Assembly: GCF_040686855.1 (NCBI RefSeq)
Contig: NZ_JBFBOG010000001.1
Location: forward strand, 1-64,000
Direction of reading: 5' to 3'
Source of the DNA: Leifsonia sp040686855
GTDB lineage: Bacteria; Actinomycetota; Actinomycetes; Actinomycetales; Microbacteriaceae
Length of the DNA: 64,000 nucleotides
Part shown: one piece after another, positions 17,914 to 26,285 of the stretch
Layout of the letters: every line of letters starts with the position of its first letter
Position numbering within the stretch: the first letter of the stretch is position 1
Position numbers and translations under genes: made by a program
Notes under the pieces: model-generated
Database searches by the model: none
What the model was told of the DNA's origin: nothing
What the model saw: only the letters and a program-made list of their open reading frames with translations

Positions 17914-19422
17914 ATGAGCGAATCCGTCAGCCTCCCGGCGCTCGGCGAGAGCGTCACGGAAGGCACGGTCACCCGCTGGCTGAAGAACGTTGGCGACCGT
18001 GTCGAGGTGGACGAGCCCCTGCTCGAAGTCTCGACCGACAAGGTCGACACCGAGATCCCGTCGCCGGTCGCCGGCGTCGTCGAGGCGATCCTGGTGCAGG
18101 AGGACGAGACGGTCGAGGTGGGCACCCCGCTCGTGACCATCGGTGACGGCTCCGGCGCAGGCGCCGAGGCTCCCGCCGCTCCGGCTGCCGAGGCCGCACC
18201 GGCTGAGGCCGCTCCGGCCGAGGCCGCTCCGGCTGAGGCCGCTCCGCAGGCTGCTCCGGCCCAGGAGGCGCCGCAGGCCGCTCCCGCTCAGGAAGCTCCG
18301 CAGGCCGCTCCGGCTCCGGCACAGGAGGCGCCACAGGCCGCTCCCGCTCCGGCCCGGGAGGCGCCGCAGGCGGCTCCCGCCCCTGCTGCTCCGGCCCAGG
18401 AGGCTCCCGCTCAGCAGGCCGCTCCCGCTCAGCAGGCGCCGGCCCAGCCCGCCGCTCCCGCCCCCGCCGCTCCCGCGCAGGCCGCCCCCGCGCAGGCCTC
18501 GGCGGGCGGCGCCCACGCCGGCAACGCCGGGTACGTGACCCCGATCGTCCGCAAGCTCGCCAACGAGCAGGGCGTGGACCTGTCCACGGTCACCGGCACC
18601 GGTGTCGGCGGACGCATCCGCAAGGAGGACATCCTCCAGGCTGCTGCTCCCGCCGCGTCCGCGTCCGCCGCCCCGGCCACGGCCGCTCCGGCTCCCGAGG
18701 TCTCGCCGCTGCGCGGCACCACGCAGCCGATGTCGCGCCTGCGCAAGGTCGTCGCCGAGCGCGCCGTGGTCTCCATGCAGTCCACCGCGCAGCTGACCAC
18801 CGTCGTCGAGGTGGACGTCACCAAGGTGGCCGCGTTCCGCGACCGCGTGAAGGGCGACTTCCTGGCGAAGACCGGCGTGAAGCTCTCGTTCCTGCCGTTC
18901 TTCACCCTGGCCGCCGCAGAGGCGCTGAAGACGTACCCCGTCATCAACGCCACGGTCGACGGCGACAGCATCGTCTACCCGGACCACGAGAACATCTCGA
19001 TTGCCGTCGACACCGAGCGCGGCCTGCTCACCCCTGTGGTGCGCAACGCGTCGGAGCTCGACATCGCCACCCTGGCGAAGGAGATCGCCGACCTCGCCGA
19101 GCGCACCCGCGACAACCGCCTCAAGCCGGACGAGCTCGCGGGCGGAACGTTCACCGTCACGAACACCGGCTCGCGCGGCGCGCTGTTCGACACGCCGCTG
19201 GTGTTCCTGCCGCAGGTCGCCATCCTCGGCACCGGCATCGTCGTGAAGAAGCCGGTCGTCGTCTCGGCCGACGGTACGGACTCGATCGCAATCCGTTCGA
19301 CGGTGTACCTCGCGCTCTCGTACGACCACCGCATCGTGGACGGCGCGGACGCGGCCCGCTTCCTCGTCGCGGTCAAGAACCGTCTCGAGGGCGGCAACTT
19401 CGAGGGCAACCTCGGAATCTGA
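17914..19422 (+). CDS. sucB: 2-oxoacid dehydrogenase E2 (dihydrolipoamide succinyl/acyltransferase)
   Basis: A 502-residue E2 subunit. Residues ~1-78 are one lipoyl domain with the lipoylated Lys in STDKVDTE. Residues ~85-200 form an exceptionally Ala/Pro/Gln-rich flexible linker. The E3-binding domain (YVTPIVRKLANEQGVDL) follows, then the trimer-forming catalytic domain ending with YDHRIVDGADAARF (catalytic His and Asp). ATG 17,914 follows AAGGAGA. In Actinobacteria this protein is the shared E2 for pyruvate and/or 2-oxoglutarate dehydrogenase; which substrate is used cannot be read here. The neighbours lpd, lipB and lipA supply E3 and the lipoyl cofactor. Confidence 0.93.
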   Translation: MSESVSLPALGESVTEGTVTRWLKNVGDRVEVDEPLLEVSTDKVDTEIPSPVAGVVEAILVQEDETVEVGTPLVTIGDGSGAGAEAPAAPAAEAAPAEAAPAEAAPAEAAPQAAPAQEAPQAAPAQEAPQAAPAPAQEAPQAAPAPAREAPQAAPAPAAPAQEAPAQQAAPAQQAPAQPAAPAPAAPAQAAPAQASAGGAHAGNAGYVTPIVRKLANEQGVDLSTVTGTGVGGRIRKEDILQAAAPAASASAAPATAAPAPEVSPLRGTTQPMSRLRKVVAERAVVSMQSTAQLTTVVEVDVTKVAAFRDRVKGDFLAKTGVKLSFLPFFTLAAAEALKTYPVINATVDGDSIVYPDHENISIAVDTERGLLTPVVRNASELDIATLAKEIADLAERTRDNRLKPDELAGGTFTVTNTGSRGALFDTPLVFLPQVAILGTGIVVKKPVVVSADGTDSIAIRSTVYLALSYDHRIVDGADAARFLVAVKNRLEGGNFEGNLGI

Positions 19423-19427
19423 TCCGC

Positions 19428-20963
19428 TCACGGGTACACCGCCCGCAGCCGCCAACCGGCCTCGCTCCTCACCAGCAGGAGCGAGGCCGGTTCGCTTTTC
19501 GGCGTGCGCGCCGCATCGGGTGCCGCGGCGATCAGCGCAGCGTCGCCCCAGCGCTCCAGGAGACTCAGCGAGGCCCCGGTGAAGTCACGCTCGTCGGCGG
19601 CCCCGGACCGGGTCAGTGCATCGGTCTCCTGCGCGACGAAGGCGGGCTCCGCATCCAGGACTCCCGCGAGGCAGGCCGGCGAGGCGCGCCGTTCGGCGAA
19701 ACAAGCGTGACGGGCGGCCAGTACAGCAGCCGCCGCCACAACCGGATCCGCTGCCTCCCGGCCACCGGGCTCGGGAGCCGGCACCGCCGTCGACACCGCT
19801 GAACCGCTCTCCGGCGACGGCACCGACGCGTTCTGCCCTCCAGCCGCATCAGTCCGGCCGGACGTCGCATCGCTCGGCGCCGCAGGCGTGCTCGTGGGAG
19901 CCGTGCGCCCAGCGCCCGAGGCCGCTGTCGCACCGGCCGGCCTCGGCTGCCTGCTGCTCGCCCCCTGGGCTGATTCCTCCGGCGCGCCCGTCGCGCCTGC
20001 GCTCTCCGCGGGCGCTGCCGGCAGCAGCGCCACGAGCGCCACTGCCGCGACCAGCGGCACCGACCCGGCAGCGACCACAGCCGGACGCCGACGCGCCCAC
20101 ATGCCCAGCCGCCGGCCGACCGTGCGCGCAGGCTCCCCGTCGAGGAAGGCCATCGCCGACACCACAGCGTCTCGCACTCCCAACCGTCGAGCGGCCTCAC
20201 GAGGAATCGTCCCGGCTGCGACACCACCACTCTCCAGCTCCGGCAGCCTGACCGGCTCCGGCGCCACCGCCGCCGACACGGACGCCTCGACGTGCTCCCA
20301 CGTCCCCTGCCGCAGCCCTCTCTCGACCGCGCCCAGCAGCGTCATCCCCGTACCGTCGGTGACGCGCAGGCACACGGTCCGCGCTAGTGCGAAGTACGCC
20401 TCCGCATCCGCGACCGCCGCGTCCGGATCGAACGGCACCACCCCATCCAACTCGTCGAGCGCCGGACAGCCGTCCGCGGCGAACGCGATGCCGCTCGGGC
20501 TCAGGCCCGGGCGCGCCCAGCCGGCCCGGTGCAGCGCAGCGAGACCGTCGGCGATGCCGAGCAGGACGGTCGCCGCCTCACCACCGCGAAGGCCGCAGTC
20601 CCGTGTCAACCGTCGCGAGAGGTCTCCGCCCTCGGGATAGGACAACAGGACGGCCTCCCATTCGCGCCCGCGGTTGCGGCGGCCACCAAGGCGGCGCACC
20701 ACGCCGACCACGTGCTCGGACGCCGCGCCCTCGCGGGCCGCCGCGTCCACCGGCTCCGCTCCCCGTCTCTCGCGCACGCGGAGCAGACACCGCCGCCCCG
20801 ACACCGCACCGGTCACCACGACACGCCCCTCCGTAGAGACGCCGGCGGGACGACACGAGGGATCGGCCTCCCACCCCTCCGCTTTCGCGAGCTGCACGGC
20901 CACGCGCAGGGCTTCGGACGGGTCGGCCGACGATGAACGGGAGGAGCGGGAGGTTCTGATCAC
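19428..20963 (-). CDS. membrane-anchored protein kinase-like pseudokinase
   Basis: A 511-residue protein with a degenerate Ser/Thr kinase-like domain at ~15-240, a transmembrane helix at ~295-316, an outside Ser/Pro/Thr/Ala linker, and a C-terminal domain ending LLLVRSEAGWRLRAVYP that looks NTF2-like. The HRD loop reads HRAGWARPGLSPSGI, and the DFG position reads DELDG. The VAIK lysine appears to be Arg (CLLRVRERR). Catalysis is therefore unlikely, and a scaffold or sensor role is my inference. Two cysteines ten residues apart outside the membrane could form a disulfide. GTG 20,961-20,963 is chosen as start because family-like sequence begins there. It is divergent from lipB, and its stop lies five bases from the sucB stop. 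Confidence 0.65.
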   Translation of the reverse strand: MIRTSRSSRSSSADPSEALRVAVQLAKAEGWEADPSCRPAGVSTEGRVVVTGAVSGRRCLLRVRERRGAEPVDAAAREGAASEHVVGVVRRLGGRRNRGREWEAVLLSYPEGGDLSRRLTRDCGLRGGEAATVLLGIADGLAALHRAGWARPGLSPSGIAFAADGCPALDELDGVVPFDPDAAVADAEAYFALARTVCLRVTDGTGMTLLGAVERGLRQGTWEHVEASVSAAVAPEPVRLPELESGGVAAGTIPREAARRLGVRDAVVSAMAFLDGEPARTVGRRLGMWARRRPAVVAAGSVPLVAAVALVALLPAAPAESAGATGAPEESAQGASSRQPRPAGATAASGAGRTAPTSTPAAPSDATSGRTDAAGGQNASVPSPESGSAVSTAVPAPEPGGREAADPVVAAAAVLAARHACFAERRASPACLAGVLDAEPAFVAQETDALTRSGAADERDFTGASLSLLERWGDAALIAAAPDAARTPKSEPASLLLVRSEAGWRLRAVYP

Positions 20964-21082
20964 GACTCCATCCCAGCCGACCGCGCAACCGCCGACCCCG
21001 AGTGGATCCGAATCGGTGGATAACCCCGGCCCGACCTTCGCCTGTGGACGACTCCCGCCGCATCCGCGCATAAACTGACCCC

Positions 21083-21742
21083 GTGACCACGTATGACGTC
21101 ACGGGGCTAAGCGCCAACTCCGTGCCGTATCTCGAGGCCCTTCAGCAGCAGCGTGCCCTGCACGCCGCCGTCGTCGCAGGCCGGGCGCCAGACACCGTCA
21201 TCCTCCTCGAGCACTCGCCGGTGTACACCGCCGGCAAGCGCACCGCACCGGACGAGCGTCCGACCGACGGAACCCCCGTCGTCGACGTCGACCGCGGCGG
21301 CAAGATCACCTGGCACGGGCCGGGGCAGCTCGTGGGGTACCCGATCCTCCGCCTCCACGACCCCATCGACGTCGTCGGCTACGTCCGTGCGCTCGAACGC
21401 GTCCTCATCGACGTGCTCGCCCGCGTCGGCGTGACCGGCGTCCAGGTCGAGGGCCGCTCCGGCGTGTGGATGCTGCCCGAGCACAATCCCGGAGCGACCC
21501 GAGACGAGAAGATCGCCGCCATCGGCATCCGCGTCGCGGAGGGCGTCACCATGCACGGCTTCGCGCTCAACTGCTCGAACAGCCTCGACGCCTACGACCG
21601 GATCGTCGCGTGCGGCATCCGCGACGCCGGCGTCACCACGATCTCGCGTGTCCTGGGCCGCACCGTCACCCCGCAGGACGTCGCGCCGCTGGTCCAGGAC
21701 GCCTTCGACCTCGAGTTCACCCCCGCCGGGGCCGTCGCGTGA
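21083..21742 (+). CDS. lipB: lipoyl(octanoyl) transferase
   Basis: A 219-residue enzyme that moves octanoyl from acyl carrier protein to the lipoyl domains of E2 proteins and GcvH. Family motifs: RGGKITWHGPGQLVGYPIL, KIAAIGIRV with the catalytic Lys, HGFALNCSNSL, and IVACGI with the catalytic Cys. GTG start: TAAACT at 21,071 ends six bases before it with no Shine-Dalgarno, so the message is probably leaderless. Its stop overlaps the lipA start (GTGA), giving a coupled lipBA operon. Confidence 0.95.
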   Translation: MTTYDVTGLSANSVPYLEALQQQRALHAAVVAGRAPDTVILLEHSPVYTAGKRTAPDERPTDGTPVVDVDRGGKITWHGPGQLVGYPILRLHDPIDVVGYVRALERVLIDVLARVGVTGVQVEGRSGVWMLPEHNPGATRDEKIAAIGIRVAEGVTMHGFALNCSNSLDAYDRIVACGIRDAGVTTISRVLGRTVTPQDVAPLVQDAFDLEFTPAGAVA

Positions 21743-22728
21743 GCGCCGCACCCGAGGGGCGCCGGATGCTGCGCCTCGAGGTCCGCAACGCCCAGACGCC
21801 GATCGAGCGCAAGCCCGAGTGGATCAAGACCAAGGCGAAGATGGGTCCCGAGTACCGCCAGCTCCAGAGCCTGGTGAAGTCCGAGGAGCTGCACACCGTC
21901 TGCCAGGAGGCCGGCTGTCCGAACATTTACGAGTGCTGGGAGGACCGGGAGGCGACGTTCCTCATCGGCGGCTCCCAGTGCACCCGACGCTGCGACTTCT
22001 GCCAGATCGACACCGGCAAACCGGCCGACTTCGACCGCGACGAGCCGCGCCGCGTCGGCGAATCCGTCGAACGGATGGGCCTGCGCTACGCCACAGTGAC
22101 CGGCGTCGCTCGCGACGACCTGGAGGACGAGGGCTCGTGGCTGTACGCGGAGACGATCCGCGAGATCCACCGCCAGTCCCCCGGTACCGGGGTCGAGATC
22201 CTTGTGCCCGACTTCTCCGGCAACCCGGAGCACCTGGGGCGCGTGTTCGACGCGCGTCCCGAGGTGTTCGCGCACAACGTCGAGACCGTCCCGCGCATCT
22301 TCAAGCGCATCCGGCCGGCGTTCCGCTACGAACGCTCGCTCGACGTGCTGACCCAGGGACGCGACGCGGGCCTGATCACGAAGTCGAACCTCATCCTCGG
22401 GATGGGCGAAGAGCGGCACGAGATCAGCACCGCGCTCCAGGACCTCCACGACGCGGGGACGGACATCATCACGATCACGCAGTACCTGCGGCCGAGCCCA
22501 CGGCACCTGCCCGTCGCGCGCTGGGTGCATCCGGACGAGTTCGTCGAGCTCAAGGAGGAGGCCGAGGAGATCGGGTTCCTCGGGGTCCTCGCCGGGCCGC
22601 TGGTGCGTTCGTCGTACCGCGCCGGGCGGCTGTGGGCGCAGTCGATGCAGGCGAAGGGGCGGCCGGTCCCGGACCACCTCCGGCACCTCGCGGACGCCTC
22701 CCTCGGCTTCGCGCAGGCCGTCTCCTGA
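21739..22728 (+). CDS. lipA: lipoyl synthase (radical SAM)
   Basis: A 329-residue radical SAM enzyme that inserts two sulfurs into protein-bound octanoyl groups. The auxiliary cluster cysteines lie in CQEAGCPNIYEC and the radical SAM cluster in CTRRCDFC. The C-terminal RSSYRAG supplies the serine ligand to the auxiliary cluster. GTG start at 21,739 overlaps the lipB stop by four bases. With lipB it supplies lipoate for the E2 encoded just upstream. Confidence 0.96.
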   Translation: MSAAPEGRRMLRLEVRNAQTPIERKPEWIKTKAKMGPEYRQLQSLVKSEELHTVCQEAGCPNIYECWEDREATFLIGGSQCTRRCDFCQIDTGKPADFDRDEPRRVGESVERMGLRYATVTGVARDDLEDEGSWLYAETIREIHRQSPGTGVEILVPDFSGNPEHLGRVFDARPEVFAHNVETVPRIFKRIRPAFRYERSLDVLTQGRDAGLITKSNLILGMGEERHEISTALQDLHDAGTDIITITQYLRPSPRHLPVARWVHPDEFVELKEEAEEIGFLGVLAGPLVRSSYRAGRLWAQSMQAKGRPVPDHLRHLADASLGFAQAVS

Positions 22729-22790
22729 GAGGTCTCCCCCAGCAGCGAACGGGTCATCTGGAACACCGCCGAGCCGGTATCCTTGGAGCT

Positions 22791-23486
22791 ATGGCAAAGG
22801 ACAAGTCCACCAAGGAGCCCGGCCGTCTGAAGCAGATGTGGCAGGTCTTCCAGATGACCCGTCGCTACGACGACCGCGCGGTCCTCTACATCGTCCTCGG
22901 GGCTGTCCTGCCGATCATCCTCGGCGTGCTGCTCGCGGTGTTCCTGTCCGGCGGCAACATCTTCACGATGGTGCTCTGGATCCTCGCCGGCGTGCTCGCG
23001 GGCGTCCTGATCGCGCTCATCATCCTCGGCCGCCGTGCCGAGCGCGCGGCGTACTCGCAGATCGAGGGTCAGCCGGGTGCGGTCGGCGCCGTGCTGCGGT
23101 CGTCGCTCAAGCGCAGCTGGCGCGGCTCCGAGATGCCGGTCGCGGTCAACGGCAAGACGCAGGATGCGGTGTACCGGGCGACCGGGCGCGGCGGCGTCGT
23201 GCTCATCAGCGAGGGCCCGGCGACCCGCACCAAGCGCATGGTCGACGAGGAGCGCCGCAAGGTGAACCGCGTCCTCCCGAACGTGCCGGTGACGATCATC
23301 AGCGTCGGCCCGGACGCGGACTCGGTGCCGCTGCACAAGGTGCCGCGCACGCTCGCCAAGATCAAGCCGACCCTCACCAAGGCCGAGGTGCTGGCGATCA
23401 GCAACCGCCTCCAGTCGATGGAGAACCAGATGCCGATCCCGAAGGGCATCGACCCGATGAAGGTCCGCGCGCAGCGGGCACGCTGA
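22791..23486 (+). CDS. DUF4191 membrane protein
   Basis: A 231-residue actinobacterial protein with two adjacent transmembrane helices (~35-55 and ~62-85) and a basic cytoplasmic C-terminal domain containing GRGGVVLISEGP and KVNRVLP. ATG 22,791 is preceded both by TTGGAG and by TATCCT seven bases upstream. The family is regularly found downstream of lipA in Actinobacteria; its function is unknown. A strong bidirectional terminator follows. Confidence 0.85.
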   Translation: MAKDKSTKEPGRLKQMWQVFQMTRRYDDRAVLYIVLGAVLPIILGVLLAVFLSGGNIFTMVLWILAGVLAGVLIALIILGRRAERAAYSQIEGQPGAVGAVLRSSLKRSWRGSEMPVAVNGKTQDAVYRATGRGGVVLISEGPATRTKRMVDEERRKVNRVLPNVPVTIISVGPDADSVPLHKVPRTLAKIKPTLTKAEVLAISNRLQSMENQMPIPKGIDPMKVRAQRAR

Positions 23487-23518
23487 CCTTAGTAGGCTTC
23501 GAGCCGCCGACAACAGCG

Positions 23519-23553
23519 AAACGTCGCGGATCCACAGGATCCGCGACGTTTTT
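23519..23553. terminator. bidirectional intrinsic terminator
   Basis: A 15-bp perfect stem (AAACGTCGCGGATCC and its complement) with a 3-base loop, flanked by A and T runs, lies between the convergent DUF4191 and RDD genes. It is the clearest classic terminator in the window. Confidence 0.88.
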
Positions 23554-23574
23554 CCTGTGCCGGGCGGATCGTGC

Positions 23575-23997
23575 TCAAGCGCGGATGAGGACGGTTCCGG
23601 CCACCTTGTCGTGGAAGCCGCGCTGGTCGGAGTCCCACACGAGCGCCGGGATCACGACGCACAGCAGCAGCGTGCGGACGATCGGGCGCCAGACGCCGAC
23701 CCAGCCGCCGCGCACAGCGACGACGCGCATCCCGAATATGCGGTGGCCGAGGCTCCCGCCGATGGTCGGGATGAAGACGATCTGCAGCAACGCGAAGAGG
23801 CCGAGCGTCGCCCACTGGTCGTAATGGAAGAAGGCGAACGACAGGAACGACGCGATCGCCCAGTCGACGGCGATCGCCCCGATGCGCCGGCCCAGGCGGC
23901 CGACCGAGCGCGGACCCCCCTCCGGCAACCCGAGACGTTCCCCCGGGTAGCGGCTGGGGGCGATGTCGCCGGGACGGTTCGAGGGGTTCTGCGGCAC
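23575..23997 (-). CDS. RDD family membrane protein
   Basis: A 140-residue RDD-domain protein with three predicted transmembrane helices. The family's Arg/Asp residues appear in GRRIGAIAVDWAIASF and SLGHRIFGMRVV. The molecular role is unsettled; some RDD proteins act in ion or solute exchange. GTG start at 23,995-23,997, with TAGAAT ending six bases upstream, looks leaderless. It is divergent from glnA, and the GlnR-like site lies 29 bases from its start, so shared nitrogen control is possible. Confidence 0.82.
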   Translation of the reverse strand: MPQNPSNRPGDIAPSRYPGERLGLPEGGPRSVGRLGRRIGAIAVDWAIASFLSFAFFHYDQWATLGLFALLQIVFIPTIGGSLGHRIFGMRVVAVRGGWVGVWRPIVRTLLLCVVIPALVWDSDQRGFHDKVAGTVLIRA

Positions 23998-24025
23998 CCG
24001 CCGATTCTACCCGGCCGGGGTACGC

Positions 24026-24041
24026 GTAACATGCTCGAAAC
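24026..24041 (+). promoter_or_regulatory. GlnR-type binding site upstream of glnA
   Basis: GTAAC-ATGCTC-GAAAC matches the actinobacterial GlnR half-site pair gTnAC-n6-GaAAC exactly. It lies 97 bases before the glnA start, directly beside CATAGG (24,041), which may be the -10 box. GlnR is the OmpR-type global nitrogen regulator in many Actinobacteria. Its presence in this genome is assumed, not seen in the window. Confidence 0.6.
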
Positions 24042-24137
24042 ATAGGCGTGACCCCGGGGAAACGGCCTCCCCCTACGTTTGACCCGTGGGCTGCACGCGC
24101 AGTCCGGTCACCCGCAAAGCCATTGGGAGTCGTCCGC

Positions 24138-25562
24138 ATGTTCCGTGATTCTTCCGAGGTGCTCAAGTTCATCAAGGACACCGACGTCAAGTTCCTTGAT
24201 ATCCGCTTCACCGACCTTCCCGGTGTGCAGCAGCACTTCAACATCCCCGCCGCTACCGTCGACGAGGACTTCTTCTCCGTCGGCCAGCTGTTCGACGGCT
24301 CCTCGATCCGCGGCTTCGCGTCGATCCACGAGTCGGACATGCAGCTCATCCCGGATGTGTCGACCGCCTACGTCGACCCGTTCCGCGCCGAGCGCACCCT
24401 CATCATGGTGTTCGACATCTACAACCCGCGCAACGGCGAGATCTACGCGAAGGACCCGCGTCAGGTCGCCAAGAAGGCCGAGAAGTACCTCGCGTCGACC
24501 GGCATCGCCGACACCGCGTTCTTCGCCCCGGAGGCGGAGTTCTACATCTTCGACGACGTCCGCTACGAGGTGAACCAGCACTCGAGCTTCTACTCCGTCG
24601 ACTCCAGCGAGGGCGCCTGGAACTCGGGCCGGACCGAAGAGGGCGGCAACCTCGCCAACAAGACCCCGTACAAGGGCGGCTACTTCCCCGTCTCGCCGGT
24701 CGACCAGCACGCCGACCTGCGCGACGACATCGTCCTCAAGCTCGTGGAGGCCGGCCTCGAGGTCGAGCGCTCGCACCACGAGGTCGGCACCGCCGGCCAG
24801 GGCGAGATCAACTACAAGTTCGACACGATGGTCCACGCTGCGGACGACATCCTGAAGTTCAAGTACATCGTGAAGAACACGGCCAGCGAGTGGGGCAAGA
24901 CGGCGACGTTCATGCCGAAGCCGCTGTTCGGCGACAACGGCTCGGGCATGCACACCCACCAGTCGCTGTGGAACGACGGCAAGCCGCTGTTCTACGACGA
25001 GGCCGGCTACGGCGGCCTGTCGGATGTCGCCCGCTGGTACATCGGCGGCCTGCTCAAGCACGCCCCCGCGGTGCTCGCCTTCACGAACCCGACGGTGAAC
25101 TCGTTCCACCGCCTGGTGCCGGGCTTCGAGGCGCCGGTCAACCTGGTCTACTCGGCCGGTAACCGCTCGGCGTCGATCCGCATCCCGATCACGGGCTCCA
25201 ACCCGAAGGCCAAGCGCATCGAGTTCCGCGCGCCCGACGCCTCCGGCAACCCGTACCTCGCGTTCGCCGCCCAGCTGATGGCGGGCCTCGACGGCATCAA
25301 GAACCGCATCGAGCCGCACGAGCCGGTCGACAAGGACCTCTACGAGCTCCCGCCGGAGGAGGCCAAGAACATCCCCCAGGTGCCGGCATCGCTCGGCGAG
25401 GCCCTCGACGCGCTCGAGGCCGACCACGACTTCCTCACCGCGGGCGGCGTGTTCACCCCGGAGCTCATCGAGACCTGGATCGAGTACAAGCGCGAGAAGG
25501 AGATCAAGCCCCTCGCGCAGCGTCCGCACCCGTTCGAGTACGAGCTCTACTACGGGGTCTGA
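24138..25562 (+). CDS. glnA: type I glutamine synthetase
   Basis: A 474-residue GSI that condenses ammonia with glutamate using ATP, as a dodecamer in the cytoplasm. Motifs: FDGSSIRGF, the metal-binding PEAEFYIFD, KFKYIVKN, GSGMHTHQSLW, and the ATP loop NRSASIRIP. DLYELPPEE carries the Tyr that GlnE adenylylates in the GSI-beta type. ATG 24,138 follows TTGGGAG and a leader of about 90 bases, with a GlnR-type site farther upstream. The modifying enzyme glnE and a second synthetase glnA2 lie 2-7 kb downstream on the other strand. This is the main assimilatory enzyme. Confidence 0.96.
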   Translation: MFRDSSEVLKFIKDTDVKFLDIRFTDLPGVQQHFNIPAATVDEDFFSVGQLFDGSSIRGFASIHESDMQLIPDVSTAYVDPFRAERTLIMVFDIYNPRNGEIYAKDPRQVAKKAEKYLASTGIADTAFFAPEAEFYIFDDVRYEVNQHSSFYSVDSSEGAWNSGRTEEGGNLANKTPYKGGYFPVSPVDQHADLRDDIVLKLVEAGLEVERSHHEVGTAGQGEINYKFDTMVHAADDILKFKYIVKNTASEWGKTATFMPKPLFGDNGSGMHTHQSLWNDGKPLFYDEAGYGGLSDVARWYIGGLLKHAPAVLAFTNPTVNSFHRLVPGFEAPVNLVYSAGNRSASIRIPITGSNPKAKRIEFRAPDASGNPYLAFAAQLMAGLDGIKNRIEPHEPVDKDLYELPPEEAKNIPQVPASLGEALDALEADHDFLTAGGVFTPELIETWIEYKREKEIKPLAQRPHPFEYELYYGV

Positions 25563-25581
25563 TCCGCGTCAGGCGTCACGG

Positions 25582-25613
25582 AAGGGCCGCATCCCGCGAG
25601 GGGTGCGGCCCTT
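25582..25613 (+). terminator. glnA terminator
   Basis: A 13-14-bp stem, AAGGGCCGCATCCC against GGGTGCGGCCCTT with one G-U pair, a short CGAG-type loop and a TTTCG tail, lies just after the glnA stop. Confidence 0.8.
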
Positions 25614-25632
25614 TCGCTGTCGTCGGACGAGT

Positions 25633-25917
25633 TCAGCCGGCCAGCGGCTGGATGTCGTCGAACTCGGCGCCGTGTGCGTCGATCGCGCGCTCCAGGTCGT
25701 AGTGCGTCTGCAGGTTCAACCAGAATTCCGCCGTCGTGCCGAAGAGACGGGACAGGCGGAGCGCGGTGTCGGGGGTGATGGCCCGCTTGCCCGCCACGAT
25801 GTCGCCCACGCGCTGAGCAGGGACGTGGATGGCTTTGGCAAGCGCGTACTTCGTGAGGCCGAGCGGGACCATGAACTCCTCGCGGAGGATCTCTCCCGGT
25901 GTGATGAATTCAGTCAT
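25633..25917 (-). CDS. higA: HigA-type antitoxin
   Basis: A 94-residue Xre/VapI-type helix-turn-helix protein. ITPGEILREEFMVPLGLTKY leads into the DNA-binding helices (LAKAIHVPAQRVGDIVAGKR). It neutralises the HigB-like toxin upstream and represses their shared promoter. ATG at 25,915-25,917 with GAGGAGAG before it. It lies 32 bases after the toxin stop, in the toxin-first order typical of higBA. Confidence 0.88.
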   Translation of the reverse strand: MTEFITPGEILREEFMVPLGLTKYALAKAIHVPAQRVGDIVAGKRAITPDTALRLSRLFGTTAEFWLNLQTHYDLERAIDAHGAEFDDIQPLAG

Positions 25918-25949
25918 GGTGCTCTCCTCGATCGTGCGCGCTACGGCAG

Positions 25950-26231
25950 TCAGTGGTAGTCGACGAGCTCGACATCGGCCGGTCCGCCGCTCGTCCATCG
26001 GAAGCAGATCCGGAATTGGTCGTTGACACGGATGCTGTACTCACCGGACCGGTCTCCGGCCAGCTTCTCCAAGCGATTGCCCGGAGGGACGCGGCAGTCG
26101 TCGAGGACGGCGGCCGCGTTCAGCATGGTCAGCTTCCGCCGGGCGACCCGGCGGAGGTCGGGTCCGAATCGCTTGGTCGCGATTCCGAACCAGACCGCTT
26201 CCGTGTCGCGGTCGGCGAAGGATTGGAGCAT
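25950..26231 (-). CDS. higB: HigB/RelE-type toxin
   Basis: A 93-residue RelE-superfamily toxin, family-predicted to cut mRNA on the ribosome. MLQSFADRDTEAVWFG, RRKLTMLNAAAVLDD, LEKLAGDRSGEYSIRVN and the C-terminal FRICFRW match the HigB branch. A well-spaced promoter puts its start site about at the A of ATG, so the toxin is probably translated without a leader. The pair, with the GH26 gene, sits inside the nitrogen cluster like an accessory insertion. Confidence 0.88.
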   Translation of the reverse strand: MLQSFADRDTEAVWFGIATKRFGPDLRRVARRKLTMLNAAAVLDDCRVPPGNRLEKLAGDRSGEYSIRVNDQFRICFRWTSGGPADVELVDYH

Positions 26232-26236
26232 GCTCT

Positions 26237-26273
26237 ATAGTAACGCGTTGCGTTATTAACGGCAAGCGTTACT
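26237..26273 (-). promoter_or_regulatory. higBA promoter with overlapping operator
   Basis: On the - strand TTGCCG (26,265-26,260) and TACTAT (26,242-26,237) are spaced by exactly 17 bases, and the higB ATG follows five bases later. The inverted repeat TAACGC-GTT-GCGTTA (26,241-26,255) covers the -10 and spacer, and another GCGTTA half-site lies at 26,266. This is where HigA or the HigBA complex should bind to repress. Confidence 0.75.
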
Positions 26274-26285
26274 ACCTTTGGCAGC

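Noticed and set aside
18170..18520. Tandem repeat tract resembling a repeat array
   Set aside because: It is in frame and codes the Ala/Pro linker of sucB; no spacers, so not CRISPR.
15985..19455. 1,156-codon open frame on the - strand
   Set aside because: Antisense shadow of pepA, lpd and sucB; low-complexity composition without family motifs.
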